Positions 8,539 through 16,573 are shown, counted from the first letter of the stretch. The stretch: 64,000 nucleotides of DNA from an uncultured Pseudomonadota bacterium (GCA_903834835.1 CAILKO010000024.1:1-64000); one strand, 5' to 3'. Notes: generated by a model not told the origin, from the letters alone. A program made the numbers and translations.

Positions 8539-9447
8539 ATGAACATCACCTTCCGTCAGCTGCGTCTCGTGCTCGCGCTTGCCGATACCGGCAGCGTGAG
8601 CGCAGCGGCGCGGGCCATGCACGTGACCCAGCCCACCGCTTCCATGCAACTGAAGGAGGTGGCGCGCTCGGTCGGGCTGCCGCTGTTCGAGATGGCAGGA
8701 AGGAAGCTCCAGCTCACCGACGCGGGCCGCGAGCTCGCCGCGACCGCCCGCGCGCTCGCCCAGACCTGGGACGCCTTCGAGCAGCACGTGGATGCGCTGA
8801 AGGGCCTCGCGCGCGGCCGGCTGCGCGTTTCCGTGGTGAGCACCGCGCAGTACTTCATGCCGCGTCTGCTCGGCAGCTTCTGCAACCGCCATCCCGCGAT
8901 CGACGTGGCGCTCGAGGTGCTGAACCGCGACGGCGTGGTGCAGCGCCTGCGCGAGAACCGGGACGATCTCTACATCATGTCCATGCCGCCCGCGGATCTG
9001 GCGCTCGGCGACGAGGTGTTCATGCCGAACCCCATCGTGTTGATCGCGCCGGCCGCAGACCCGCTCGCGGGCCGGCGGAAGGTGCCGCTGCGCGAACTCG
9101 CCGCGCACCGCTTCATCCTGCGCGAGCAGGGCTCGGGCACGCGCATGACCGCCGACCGGTTCTTCCGCCGCATGAAGTTTCGCCCGCAGCTGCGGCTCGA
9201 ACTCGGCAGCAACGAAGCGGTGAAGGAAGCCGTCGCGGGCGGCCTCGGCGTGGGGGTGGTGTCCCGCCATGCGCTGCACGGCCTGCAGAAGGAGCACGGG
9301 GTGAGCGTCGTCGACGTCGAAGGCTTCCCGCTCGCATCATCCTGGCATATCGTCCATCCCGCGGGCAGGAAGCTCTCGCCGCTCGCGCTCGCCTTCAGAC
9401 AGCATCTGCTGAAGGAGGTCGGCCGGCGCCGGCGGGATGCGGCCTGA
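8539..9447 (+). CDS. LysR-family regulator, CbbR/CmpR-like
   Basis: 302 residues. An N-terminal winged helix-turn-helix (about 1-62, FRQLRLVLALADTGSVSAAA) is followed by a periplasmic-binding-type effector domain. Segments such as NRHPAIDVALEVLNRDGVVQ, RDDLYIMSMPP, REQGSGTR and LGSNEAVKEAVAGGLGVGVV match the CbbR/CmpR/YnfL branch that controls carbon-fixation and inorganic-carbon uptake genes in response to metabolites such as 2-phosphoglycolate or NADPH. Its divergent neighbour sbtA is therefore the obvious target. The start codon lies directly after an inverted repeat without ribosome-binding site, so the message may be leaderless. Confidence 0.85.
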   Translation: MNITFRQLRLVLALADTGSVSAAARAMHVTQPTASMQLKEVARSVGLPLFEMAGRKLQLTDAGRELAATARALAQTWDAFEQHVDALKGLARGRLRVSVVSTAQYFMPRLLGSFCNRHPAIDVALEVLNRDGVVQRLRENRDDLYIMSMPPADLALGDEVFMPNPIVLIAPAADPLAGRRKVPLRELAAHRFILREQGSGTRMTADRFFRRMKFRPQLRLELGSNEAVKEAVAGGLGVGVVSRHALHGLQKEHGVSVVDVEGFPLASSWHIVHPAGRKLSPLALAFRQHLLKEVGRRRRDAA

Positions 9448-9490
9448 ACGCCCGGACCCTGCCGGCCGCGGCGCGTGGCAAGATGCCGCC

Positions 9491-9892
9491 ATGGACATCT
9501 CCTATACGCGCGACGCGCCGCTCGCTGTCGAAGCCGCGATCGACCTCTACAACCGCTCGACGCTTGGCGAACGCCGCCCGGTCAACCGGCCGGACATCTT
9601 CGCCGGCATGCTGGAACACGCAACGCTCACGATCACGGCCTGGGACCGCGAAAAGCTCGTCGGCATCGCGCGCACGCTGACCGATTTCACCTATGTCGCC
9701 TATCTCGCCGACCTCGCGGTGGACGCGGGCTACCAGCGCCGCGGCATCGGCCGGCGCCTCGTGGAAGAAACCCGCGCGCAGCTCGGCGCGGAGTGCATGT
9801 TGGTGCTGCTCGCCGCGCCGCAAGCCAACGACTACTACCCGAAGCTCGGCTTCGAACACAACCCGCGCGCCTGGGTGCTGAAGCGCGGTTGA
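9491..9892 (+). CDS. GNAT-family N-acetyltransferase
   Basis: 133 residues. The acetyl-CoA-binding signature is present as GYQRRGIGRRLVEETRAQ (about 80-97), preceded by the beta-strand YVAYLADLAVD and followed by NDYYPKLGFEHN, typical of small GNAT enzymes. These transfer an acetyl group to an amine on a small molecule or protein; the substrate is not predictable here. The frame is open further upstream, but the ATG at 9491 matches the normal family N-terminus. Confidence 0.82.
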   Translation: MDISYTRDAPLAVEAAIDLYNRSTLGERRPVNRPDIFAGMLEHATLTITAWDREKLVGIARTLTDFTYVAYLADLAVDAGYQRRGIGRRLVEETRAQLGAECMLVLLAAPQANDYYPKLGFEHNPRAWVLKRG

Positions 9893-9915
9893 AACCCGTG
9901 CGGTGCAAGCCGCGT

Positions 9916-9945
9916 TTGACATACTATATTTAGTATATCCATAAT
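9916..9945 (+). promoter_or_regulatory. Promoter and overlapping palindromic operator of the RelE-type toxin-antitoxin pair
   Basis: TTGACA (9916-9921), an 18-base spacer and CATAAT (9940-9945) form a good sigma-70 promoter. Inside the spacer lies the perfect inverted repeat ATACTA-TATT-TAGTAT (9921-9936). An antitoxin dimer bound there would block RNA polymerase, the standard autorepression of such operons. Transcription would start close to the toxin ATG at 9951, so the first message could be leaderless or nearly so. Confidence 0.65.
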
Positions 9946-9950
9946 GACGC

Positions 9951-10235
9951 ATGTGGCGCATCGAGGAACACCGCAGGGTGGACAAGCAGCTCGGCGGCGC
10001 CGTCCCCCAGGAAGTCCTGAAACGTTATGAGAAGTGGAAGGACATTGCCCGGCTTTCCGGTCCTCAGGGACTTCGGGCGATCAAGGGATTTCATGATGAA
10101 AACCTGGCCGGCGAGTGGAAGGGGCACCGCTCGTCCAGGCTGGGGCTGCAGTGGCGCGTCATCTACCGTGTCGTGGGCGATGCCCTGCTCGTCCAGGTCG
10201 TACACGTGACCCTGCATGATTATCGGAGACCCTGA
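9951..10235 (+). CDS. RelE/HigB-type toxin (predicted mRNA endonuclease)
   Basis: 94 residues, normal for the RelE/ParE fold. GFHDENLAGEWKGHRSSRLG (about 44-63) and LQWRVIYRV are characteristic of the branch of plasmid-maintenance/HigB toxins that cleave mRNA, often on the ribosome. The basic residues in these segments are those that usually contact RNA. The toxin comes first in the operon and its antitoxin follows, the HigBA order. The antitoxin ATG (10237) begins two bases after the toxin stop. Confidence 0.82.
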   Translation: MWRIEEHRRVDKQLGGAVPQEVLKRYEKWKDIARLSGPQGLRAIKGFHDENLAGEWKGHRSSRLGLQWRVIYRVVGDALLVQVVHVTLHDYRRP

Positions 10236-10236
10236 A

Positions 10237-10497
10237 ATGAAGGAATTCCGTCCTGCCAGAAAGCGGATCGAGGTTTCTGTCGGCGAGTCCGTGCGCATCC
10301 TGCGCGAACTTCAGGAACTGAGCCAGAGCCAGCTCGGCGAACTCACGGGCATACCCCAGGCGACACTCTCCGCAATTGAAAATGGCCGGGTGAATCTCGG
10401 AGTCGAGCGCGCCAAGGTGCTCGCTCGAGCGCTCAAGTGCCATCCCGCCGTTCTCGTATTCCCGGGCTGGGAAGTCCCGCTCGAATCCGCAGCCTAG
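10237..10497 (+). CDS. HigA-like antitoxin, XRE-family
   Basis: 86 residues with an XRE helix-turn-helix at about 20-70: LSQSQLGELTGIPQATLSAIE is broken by few substitutions from the family consensus. It should bind and neutralise the preceding toxin and repress the operon at the palindrome in 9921-9936. The frame is open seven codons further upstream inside the toxin gene, but GGAGAC at 10226 is correctly spaced for the ATG at 10237. Together with hipBA, this is the second toxin-antitoxin operon in 6 kb. Confidence 0.83.
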   Translation: MKEFRPARKRIEVSVGESVRILRELQELSQSQLGELTGIPQATLSAIENGRVNLGVERAKVLARALKCHPAVLVFPGWEVPLESAA

Positions 10498-10519
10498 TCC
10501 CCGCATACTACGGAACCCG

Positions 10520-10906
10520 ATGCCCACCGAACTTCAGCTCCTTCTCTGGCCCCTGGGCCGCCTGCTGCTTGGCAGCCTGTTCATGATCGCGGGGATCCGG
10601 CATTTCTTCATTCTCGATTCCCTCGTTCCCAAGGTCGCCTCGCGCGGGGTACCGGCGCCGAAGTTCACTGTGATGGCGGCGAGCGTGTTTCAGGCGCTCG
10701 CGGGCCTGGCCCTCGCCGCGGGCTGGCAGACCGTCTGGGCGGCGACCGGGCTTGTTGTCTTCACGCTGGTGGTCTCGGTGATGCTCGTGAACTTCTGGGA
10801 CATGAAGGGCGCGGAGCGCGGCAAGGCCTTCAACACCTTCTTCTCGAATGTCTCGATCACCGGCGGGCTGCTGGTGACGATCGCGCACGCCACACCCGCC
10901 GGCTGA
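10520..10906 (+). CDS. DoxX-family membrane protein
   Basis: 128 residues with four hydrophobic helices (about 8-28, 48-70, 73-93 and 108-126). The pattern GRLLLGSLFMIAGIRHFF near the N-terminus and KAFNTFFSNVSITGGLL near the C-terminus fits the DoxX/SURF4-like group. Proteins of this family are associated with thiosulfate-quinone oxidation or redox stress in some organisms, but most have no defined role. Its stop and the start of the next gene overlap as TGATG (10904-10908), so the two are translated together. Confidence 0.75.
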   Translation: MPTELQLLLWPLGRLLLGSLFMIAGIRHFFILDSLVPKVASRGVPAPKFTVMAASVFQALAGLALAAGWQTVWAATGLVVFTLVVSVMLVNFWDMKGAERGKAFNTFFSNVSITGGLLVTIAHATPAG

Positions 10907-11586
10907 TGCCGCCGCGCCGGCTCGACCGCGCCGCACTCGCCGAAGGCACGCGGGCGCTTGCGCGATGCGATCCGGATCTCGGCCGACTGCATGCGCGACT
11001 CGGCGTGCCGCCGATGTGGGGCCGCCAGCCGGGATTCGCGGCGCTCGTGCGCATCATCCTCGAACAGCAGGTCTCGCTCGATGCGGCGCGCACGCTGTTC
11101 CGGCGGCTCGTCGCGCATGCGGGCACGATGACGCCGTCCGCCCTGCACGCGCTTGGCATTCAGGGCCTGCGCGACTTCGGCCTCACGCGCCAGAAGGCAT
11201 CCTATTGCCACGGGCTCGCGGCGCGCATCCTCGATGCGGAGCTCGATCTCGCACGGGTGGCCGCCGCGCCCGACGAGGAAGGCCGCACGATGCTGCGCGC
11301 CGTCCCCGGCATCGGTCCCTGGAGCGTGGACATCTACTACCTGATGGCGCTGCGCCGGCCGGATGTCTGGCCGCAGGGCGATCTCGCGCTCGCGGTGGCG
11401 CTGCGCGACGTGAAGCGGCTCGACACGCTGCCCGATCGCGACGCGCAACAGGCGATCGCCGCCGCCTGGGCGCCGTGGCGATCGGTGGCCGCGCGCCTCC
11501 TGTGGGCGCATTACCTGGATGCGCGCGGAAAGTACGCGGCCGCGGGGAAGCAAGCGACCGCGGGGAAGCAGGCGACCGCGGTCTAG
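10906..11586 (+). CDS. DNA-3-methyladenine glycosylase II (AlkA-type, HhH-GPD)
   Basis: 226 residues. These enzymes excise alkylated purines from DNA to start base-excision repair. The fold is marked by FAALVRIILEQQVS (about 44-57) and the helix-hairpin-helix VPGIGPWSVDIYYLMAL (about 129-145), followed by the catalytic Asp in WPQGDLAL (about 152-159). There is no iron-sulfur Cys cluster, which separates it from EndoIII/MutY. The extreme C-terminus is an oddity: the codons for TAGKQA are repeated by an 18-base tandem. The gene ends on the base pairs used as stop by the converging yheU gene. Confidence 0.85.
   Translation: MPPRRLDRAALAEGTRALARCDPDLGRLHARLGVPPMWGRQPGFAALVRIILEQQVSLDAARTLFRRLVAHAGTMTPSALHALGIQGLRDFGLTRQKASYCHGLAARILDAELDLARVAAAPDEEGRTMLRAVPGIGPWSVDIYYLMALRRPDVWPQGDLALAVALRDVKRLDTLPDRDAQQAIAAAWAPWRSVAARLLWAHYLDARGKYAAAGKQATAGKQATAV
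11536..11583 (+). repeat. Short tandem repeat, 18-base unit, inside the glycosylase 3' end
   Basis: The unit GCGACCGCGGGGAAGCAR is present about two and a half times and encodes repeated ATAGKQ at the protein's C-terminus. Copy number could vary by slippage without breaking the frame because the unit is a multiple of three. It lies after the conserved enzyme domain, so variation would probably be tolerated. Confidence 0.7.
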
Positions 11587-11840
11587 CGCCGCCGGCCCTT
11601 CACGATGAGCGTCGCGGTGCCGGTCTCGGGGTCGTAGGAGACGACGGCGCGGCCGCGGCGCAGCTCCTCCATCGCGTCGGCCACGCGGCGCTCGAGCGAG
11701 GCCTCGCGCTCGCCGTAGTCCGTGCCGTCGCGGGTGACGAAATCCTCCACCAGACGGCGCAGCGTTTCAGGCGGCAGCACCGCGGGGTCGATCTCCACGG
11801 GCTCGGCCGGGGCTGCGGATTCCTCGTTCTCGTTCGGCAT
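11583..11840 (-). CDS. YheU/UPF0270 family protein
   Basis: 85 residues. The core LPPETLRRLVEDFVTRDGTD followed by YGERE matches the UPF0270 (YheU) family, whose members are about 70 residues and have no firm function. An acidic N-terminal extension of about 18 residues precedes the core. The stop codon overlaps that of the converging glycosylase in the palindrome CTAG (11583-11586): both genes use TAG read from opposite strands. Confidence 0.8.
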   Translation of the reverse strand: MPNENEESAAPAEPVEIDPAVLPPETLRRLVEDFVTRDGTDYGEREASLERRVADAMEELRRGRAVVSYDPETGTATLIVKGRRR

Positions 11841-11979
11841 GGCCGTTCCGTGGTCTGCGCACTGGCGCGAAGCCCGGATTGTCGCCCATCCGCCCGCGTG
11901 CGCTCGCCCGGAAGCGCGCAGGGACGGACACCCGTAGAATCGCACCCTTCCCCCGCAACGAAACTCTCGAAGGCACCCC

Positions 11980-12753
11980 ATGCTCGAATTGCTGGCCGAC
12001 CCGCAGGTCTGGATCGCACTCGCCACGCTGACCGCGCTCGAGCTCGTGCTCGGCATCGACAACATCATCTTCATCTCGATCCTCGTGGACAAGCTGCCGC
12101 CGGCGCAGCGCGCGCTCGCGCGGCGCATCGGCCTCTCGCTCGCGATGTTCATGCGCATCGGGCTGCTGTTCCTGCTCTCGTGGATCGTCGGTCTCACCGA
12201 GCCGCTCCTCACCGTGCTGCAGGAGGAAATCTCCGGGCGCGACCTCATCCTGATCGGCGGCGGCCTCTTCCTGATCTGGAAGAGCACGAAGGAAGTCCAC
12301 CAGCTCATGGAGGGCGAGACGGGCGAGGCCTCCTCCGCGGTACGCGCGACCTTCGGTGCGATCATCCTGCAGATCGGCGTCATCGACCTCGTGTTCTCGC
12401 TCGATTCCATCATCACGGCGGTCGGCATGGTGGATCGCGTGGAGATCATGATCGCGGCCGTGGTGATATCGGTCATGCTGATGATGGCTTTCGCGGGCAG
12501 CATCGGCCAGGTGGTGTCGAACCACCCCACCATCAAGGTGCTCGCCCTGTCCTTCCTCTTCGTGATCGGCGTCGTGCTGATCGCCGATGGCTTCAACCAC
12601 CATGTCCCCAAGGGCTATGTGTACTTCGCGATGGCCTTCTCGGTGGTGGTCGAAATCCTGAACATCCGCATGCGGCGCCGCGCCGCCAAGCCCGTGGTGC
12701 TGCACGAGGCCTACGCGCGGCCGGCGACGGGCGAGGACGCGCCGCGGGCCTAG
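11980..12753 (+). CDS. TerC-family integral membrane protein
   Basis: 257 residues with seven or so membrane helices. The paired acidic motifs that define TerC are visible: LGIDNIIFISI (about 25-35) and DLVFSLDSIIT (about 136-146). TerC proteins take part in tellurite resistance and in metal (notably Mn) export in several bacteria; this copy is of the YgdQ/YoaE type. The start at 11980 follows GAAGGCACCCC. I looked at the 139-base leader for a yybP-ykoY manganese riboswitch and found no convincing pattern. A second, more divergent TerC gene lies at 48253-49005. Confidence 0.83.
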   Translation: MLELLADPQVWIALATLTALELVLGIDNIIFISILVDKLPPAQRALARRIGLSLAMFMRIGLLFLLSWIVGLTEPLLTVLQEEISGRDLILIGGGLFLIWKSTKEVHQLMEGETGEASSAVRATFGAIILQIGVIDLVFSLDSIITAVGMVDRVEIMIAAVVISVMLMMAFAGSIGQVVSNHPTIKVLALSFLFVIGVVLIADGFNHHVPKGYVYFAMAFSVVVEILNIRMRRRAAKPVVLHEAYARPATGEDAPRA

Positions 12754-12853
12754 CGCACGCAGGCGTATTCCTGCTACTGCAGTTGATATCGCGCAAGCGG
12801 CGTCGACGCGACCTGCGCTAGGCTGGGACTCGATTACCGCAGGAGTCCGCAAC

Positions 12854-13459
12854 ATGCCATCCGCTCAACGCGTCCAGGTCTGGGACCCGATGGTCCGCCT
12901 GTTTCACTGGTCGCTCGTGATCGCCTTCGCAACGGCCTTCGTCACCGGAGACGAGAACGAGACGGTACACGCCTACGCAGGCTATGCAGTGGCCGCCCTC
13001 GTCGTGTTCCGCGTGATCTGGGGTTTCATCGGCACGAAACACGCGCGCTTCTCGGACTTCATCTACGGGCCGGGCGTCACGCTTGCCTATCTGAAGGGCC
13101 TTGTCTCGGGCAAACCCGCGCACTACCTCGGCCACAACCCGCTCGGCGGATGGATGGTGGTGGCGCTGCTGCTCTCGCTGGCGGCAACCTGCTGGACGGG
13201 TCTGGAAGCCTATGCCGCCGACGGCAAGGGACCTCTTGCGGGCGCGACGCTGACTGTCATGCCGCAAGCGCGCGCCGACGAGGACGGCAAGGCCGCCGGG
13301 GGCGACGAGTTCTGGGAAGAATTGCACGAAAGCTGCGCCGATTTCACGCTGCTGCTGGTGCTGCTGCATCTCACCGGCGTGATCGCGGCGAGCGTCCTGC
13401 ATCGCGAGAACCTCGCCCGCGCGATGGTCACCGGCTGGAAGGACGCACCGCCCGAGTGA
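12854..13459 (+). CDS. Cytochrome b561/b-type cytochrome, di-heme membrane protein
   Basis: 201 residues with four to five helices. Heme-ligand candidates are the His residues in VRLFHWSL (near 18), TVHAYAGY (near 38), ELHESCAD (near 157) and VLLHLTGV (near 172), the spacing expected for the b561/Ni-hydrogenase b-type cytochrome family. It probably passes electrons between the quinone pool and a periplasmic redox partner. No cytochrome c gene is adjacent, so the partner is unknown. CAGGAGTCCGCAAC before the ATG contains a good ribosome-binding site. Confidence 0.82.
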   Translation: MPSAQRVQVWDPMVRLFHWSLVIAFATAFVTGDENETVHAYAGYAVAALVVFRVIWGFIGTKHARFSDFIYGPGVTLAYLKGLVSGKPAHYLGHNPLGGWMVVALLLSLAATCWTGLEAYAADGKGPLAGATLTVMPQARADEDGKAAGGDEFWEELHESCADFTLLLVLLHLTGVIAASVLHRENLARAMVTGWKDAPPE

Positions 13460-13480
13460 TGTGCAGGCAGCAGACCGGCT

Positions 13481-14320
13481 TCAGGCGTCGAGCCCCTTGA
13501 TGCGCCGACGCACGGCATGGCGTACGGCGGCAGACTGCGGCAGCGGCCCCTGCAGCTCGGCGGGCAGGCTGCCTAGCGCGGCATCCACCGGATCGCGCGT
13601 CGCATCGAGCGCCGCCCGCTCGGGATCCGCCGCCGCCAGTATCCTGCTCGTCCAGTAGGCCTGTTCGTGGCTCGGACGCGTGCGGTAGACATCGCGACGC
13701 TGTGCGGCCGCAAGCTTGATGCTGCTGACCGCCGGCGCGAGCTGCGGCGGGCCGAACTGCCGCGCAAGACGCAGGCAGAACTCGGCTTCGGGTTCGAGGC
13801 GGCCGGTATCCTTCGGAAAGCGCCAGCCGCCGAGCGTGCGCGCGTGAGCGGTGCGATGCATCAGCGAGGTGGGCGGAATCCAGGCACCCGGCTGATAGGT
13901 CCAGCCGCGCGGCGGTGCGACCAGAGGCGCGAATCCGGGGCGGATGCGCAACTGCCGCCCGTGGACGAAGCCCGCAGCGTCAGGCGCTGCCTGCAGGAGA
14001 TGTTCGAGATGCCGCGGCAGCCACAGATCGTCGTGCCCCAGATAGGCGGTCCAGAGGCCGCGCGCGCGCTGCAAGCCGTCATTGTTCGGCCCCGCCTGAT
14101 GGCCCGCGTTGGCAACCCGGTTCATCCAGCGCACCCGTGCATCGCCGATGCCGCGCACCACGCCTTCGGATTCATCCGTGCAAGCGTCGCCGATCACGAG
14201 CAGCTCGAAATCGCGCATCGTCTGGCCGAGCACGCTCGCAATCGAGTACGGCAGGACGGTGGCCCAGTTGTAGGTGGCCATCACCACCGTCACAAGCGGA
14301 ACGGCTGCGGCGCCCTGCAT
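13481..14320 (-). CDS. Family 2 glycosyltransferase
   Basis: 279 residues. The GT-A fold begins with VTVVMATYNWATVLPYSIAS (about 9-28), followed by GDACTDES and the metal/nucleotide motif GHDDLWLP (about 95-102). Such enzymes transfer a sugar from a nucleotide-sugar donor, typically in surface polysaccharide or glycan synthesis. There is no membrane helix. Its start overlaps the stop of the upstream epimerase gene as TAATG (14318-14322), so the two form an operon and probably act in the same sugar pathway. Confidence 0.82.
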   Translation of the reverse strand: MQGAAAVPLVTVVMATYNWATVLPYSIASVLGQTMRDFELLVIGDACTDESEGVVRGIGDARVRWMNRVANAGHQAGPNNDGLQRARGLWTAYLGHDDLWLPRHLEHLLQAAPDAAGFVHGRQLRIRPGFAPLVAPPRGWTYQPGAWIPPTSLMHRTAHARTLGGWRFPKDTGRLEPEAEFCLRLARQFGPPQLAPAVSSIKLAAAQRRDVYRTRPSHEQAYWTSRILAAADPERAALDATRDPVDAALGSLPAELQGPLPQSAAVRHAVRRRIKGLDA

Positions 14321-14901
14321 TACCAGCGGAACGGCACGATGCGCCCGGCCTCGGGGCTGTCATAGGGCAGATCGAGCGCATCGGGCGCGTCATGGTCGTA
14401 GGCTAGGCTCGGCATGTTCACGATGAAGGCTTCGCTCGTGCCGATGTTCTTCCAGCCGTGATAGAGATTCGGCGCGATGACCACGAGGCCGGGATTGCGC
14501 TCGCTCACCTTCCACTCGTTCAGGCAGCCGCGCGTGGGTGAATCGAGCCGCCCGTCATAGACCACGATGGAGACGAGCCCCTTCACGACGAACAGACGAT
14601 CGGTGGAGCGCTGATGCAGGCCCCATGCGCGGATGCGTCCAGGTTCGGTGGTGGTCACATGCACGTGCACGATGGGCTGATCCACCTGCGGCCAGTCGGT
14701 GCGCGCGATTTCGGCCACCGTGCCATCCTCATGCGGAACCGGACGCGTCGGGCGGAAGCGCACACCCTCGATCGGCGCATTGCGCCAGCCGCCCGCCTTG
14801 TCCACGGCCGAGCGCTTGGGTACGAGGACTTCCCCGCCTTCAACCTCGGGCCGGGTCATTGCGGCAGCTGCTGGCTGAATGAAAAGCTTCGGGTCATGCA
14901 A
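14320..14901 (-). CDS. dTDP-4-dehydrorhamnose 3,5-epimerase-like protein (RmlC fold)
   Basis: The C-terminal two thirds show the RmlC cupin: VHVHVTTTEPGRIRAWGLHQ, RLFVVKGLVSIVVYDGR, APNLYHGWKNIG and LDLPYDSPEAGRIVPFRW. RmlC-type enzymes epimerise a dTDP-4-keto sugar; the last segments are diagnostic of the family. Two starts are possible: TTG 14901, with GGAG six bases upstream (193 residues), or ATG 14859, without an obvious ribosome site (179 residues). I chose TTG. It is co-transcribed with the following glycosyltransferase. The true substrate could be a sugar other than dTDP-rhamnose precursors because no rmlABD genes are present. Confidence 0.78.
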   Translation of the reverse strand: MHDPKLFIQPAAAAMTRPEVEGGEVLVPKRSAVDKAGGWRNAPIEGVRFRPTRPVPHEDGTVAEIARTDWPQVDQPIVHVHVTTTEPGRIRAWGLHQRSTDRLFVVKGLVSIVVYDGRLDSPTRGCLNEWKVSERNPGLVVIAPNLYHGWKNIGTSEAFIVNMPSLAYDHDAPDALDLPYDSPEAGRIVPFRW

Positions 14902-15073
14902 GGCGTTCTCCGTGTTCTCTGTTTTTGCAGCCTCCAGCATGAACCTAAGCCCGAACGCCGTAAACCTTGCTACGCACGTTGCACAGGCCCGAACACCTGA
15001 GCGCTGCATTCGGGTAGAGTTGCCCCCTTTTCGTTCAGCGCGGCCGCAGCCGCACGTCCTCGGAAGGAAAATC

Positions 15074-16057
15074 ATGCGAAACATCATCCGCTTCACCAGC
15101 CAGCTTGCGCTCGCAGGTCTCGTCGCCGCCGCCGGCCTGCAGCACGCGTCCGCACAGGGCTTTCCGAACAAGCCGATCAAGTTCGTGCTGCCGCTCAATC
15201 CGGGCGGGCTGGGGGATTCGCTGTTCCGTCCCGCGGCCGACGCGCTGGGCGCGCGGCTCGGCACGAACATCGTGGTGGAGAACCGGCCGGGAGCGGGTTC
15301 GGTGCTCGGCATCGATGCGGTGGTGCGCTCGCCGGCCGACGGCTACACGCTCCTCTTCACCGCCTCCGACGGCCTCGGCATCATTCCGAGCCCGGTGAAG
15401 CTGCCCTACGACCCGGCCAAGGACCTCGTGCCGGTGGTCAAGATGACCCAGGCCTACTCCACTTTCGCGGTCGCCAAGCATGTGCCGGTGAAAACCATCC
15501 AGGAACTCATCGCCTATGCGAAGAAGAACCCGGGCAAGCTCTCGTTCTCGAGCACCGGATTTGCCACCGCCACCCACATGAACGGCGAACTGCTGAAGGC
15601 GCGCGCGGGCATCGACATCGTGCACGTGCCCTACAAGGGCACGACCGCAGCGGTGACTGACGCGATCGCGGGGCGCATCGACATCATCTCCACCTCGCCC
15701 TCGGTGCTGCGCGCCTTCGTCGAGCGCGGCGAACTGCGCTTCGTCGTGATGACTTCGCCCACGCGCGATCCGTCCTATCCGGAGATTCCCACGATGATCG
15801 AGAGCGGCTTCCCGGGCTTCATCGTCGGCTCCTTCTTCGGCGTGTTCGCACCCTCGGGCGTTCCGCGCGACGTCCTGCAGCGGCTCGCGAAGGAAATCGC
15901 CGCCGTGGCGGCGTCCGACGACTTCGTCGCGCGCTCGGCGAAGTTCGGCTCGGTGAAGAGCATTTCTCTGCTGGATGATTTCGCGAAGGACATCGCGACC
16001 GAGACCACGATGTGGCACACGCTCGTGAAAGAACAGAAGATCCGGCTCGCCGAGTAG
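15074..16057 (+). CDS. Bug-type periplasmic receptor of a tripartite tricarboxylate transporter
   Basis: 327 residues. A signal peptide ends at about ASAQ (residue 27-30), followed by FPNKPIKFVLPLNPGGLGD, VVENRPGAGSVLG, ADGYTLLF and VHVPYKGTTA, all family hallmarks. It is only distantly like the copy at 6440-7444. Again no tctAB genes are adjacent. GGAAGGAAAATC precedes the ATG at 15074. The gene is divergent from the epimerase/glycosyltransferase pair and is followed by a lipocalin-like gene 33 bases downstream, which may be co-transcribed. Confidence 0.88.
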   Translation: MRNIIRFTSQLALAGLVAAAGLQHASAQGFPNKPIKFVLPLNPGGLGDSLFRPAADALGARLGTNIVVENRPGAGSVLGIDAVVRSPADGYTLLFTASDGLGIIPSPVKLPYDPAKDLVPVVKMTQAYSTFAVAKHVPVKTIQELIAYAKKNPGKLSFSSTGFATATHMNGELLKARAGIDIVHVPYKGTTAAVTDAIAGRIDIISTSPSVLRAFVERGELRFVVMTSPTRDPSYPEIPTMIESGFPGFIVGSFFGVFAPSGVPRDVLQRLAKEIAAVAASDDFVARSAKFGSVKSISLLDDFAKDIATETTMWHTLVKEQKIRLAE

Positions 16058-16089
16058 CCCGTGCCCGCGACAGAATTCAGGACGACACC

Positions 16090-16536
16090 ATGAGCCTCAC
16101 ACCCGAACAGCTGTACGGCACCTGGAAACTGATCAGCTGGAAGCGCGAGATAGTCGGCACCGGCGAGCGCTTCGATTCCTACGGCAAATCGCCAACTGGA
16201 TTCCTCTGCTACACGCGCGAGGGCCGCATATCGGCGATCATCGTCTCCGATCAGCGCAGCCGCCCGGCGGACCTGGCCAAACTCACCGAAGCCGAGAAGG
16301 CCAGGCTCTATGACACGAGCATGGCCTACGGCGGCACCTTTCGCATCGAAGGCGATCGCGTGAAGCACACGGTGGACATCTCCTGGAACGAATTCCTCAC
16401 CGGCACCACGCAGGAGCGCAAGGTGAGGATCGACGGCAACCGCATGACGCTCAGCACCGACCCCATGGTGAGTCCGGTGGACGGCGTGGCGGTGACCGCG
16501 GTGCTCACCTGGGAGAAGCTGCCCCAGGTCGGCTGA
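16090..16536 (+). CDS. Lipocalin-like domain protein
   Basis: 148 residues. LYGTWKLISWKREIVGTGER at the N-terminus and the beta-rich remainder match the small cytoplasmic lipocalin-like family (Pfam lipocalin_5 type). These form a barrel that may bind a small hydrophobic ligand; biochemical roles are mostly unknown, though they often neighbour catabolic genes. There is no signal peptide. It follows the Bug receptor closely and could share its transcript. Confidence 0.75.
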   Translation: MSLTPEQLYGTWKLISWKREIVGTGERFDSYGKSPTGFLCYTREGRISAIIVSDQRSRPADLAKLTEAEKARLYDTSMAYGGTFRIEGDRVKHTVDISWNEFLTGTTQERKVRIDGNRMTLSTDPMVSPVDGVAVTAVLTWEKLPQVG

Positions 16537-16573
16537 AGGTCGCGAACGGCGCCGATGGGCCGCACGGTTCCGC

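Noticed and set aside
11841..11979. yybP-ykoY (manganese) riboswitch before the first TerC gene
   Set aside because: TerC genes often have one, but no conserved stem or loop sequence was recognisable in the 139-base leader.
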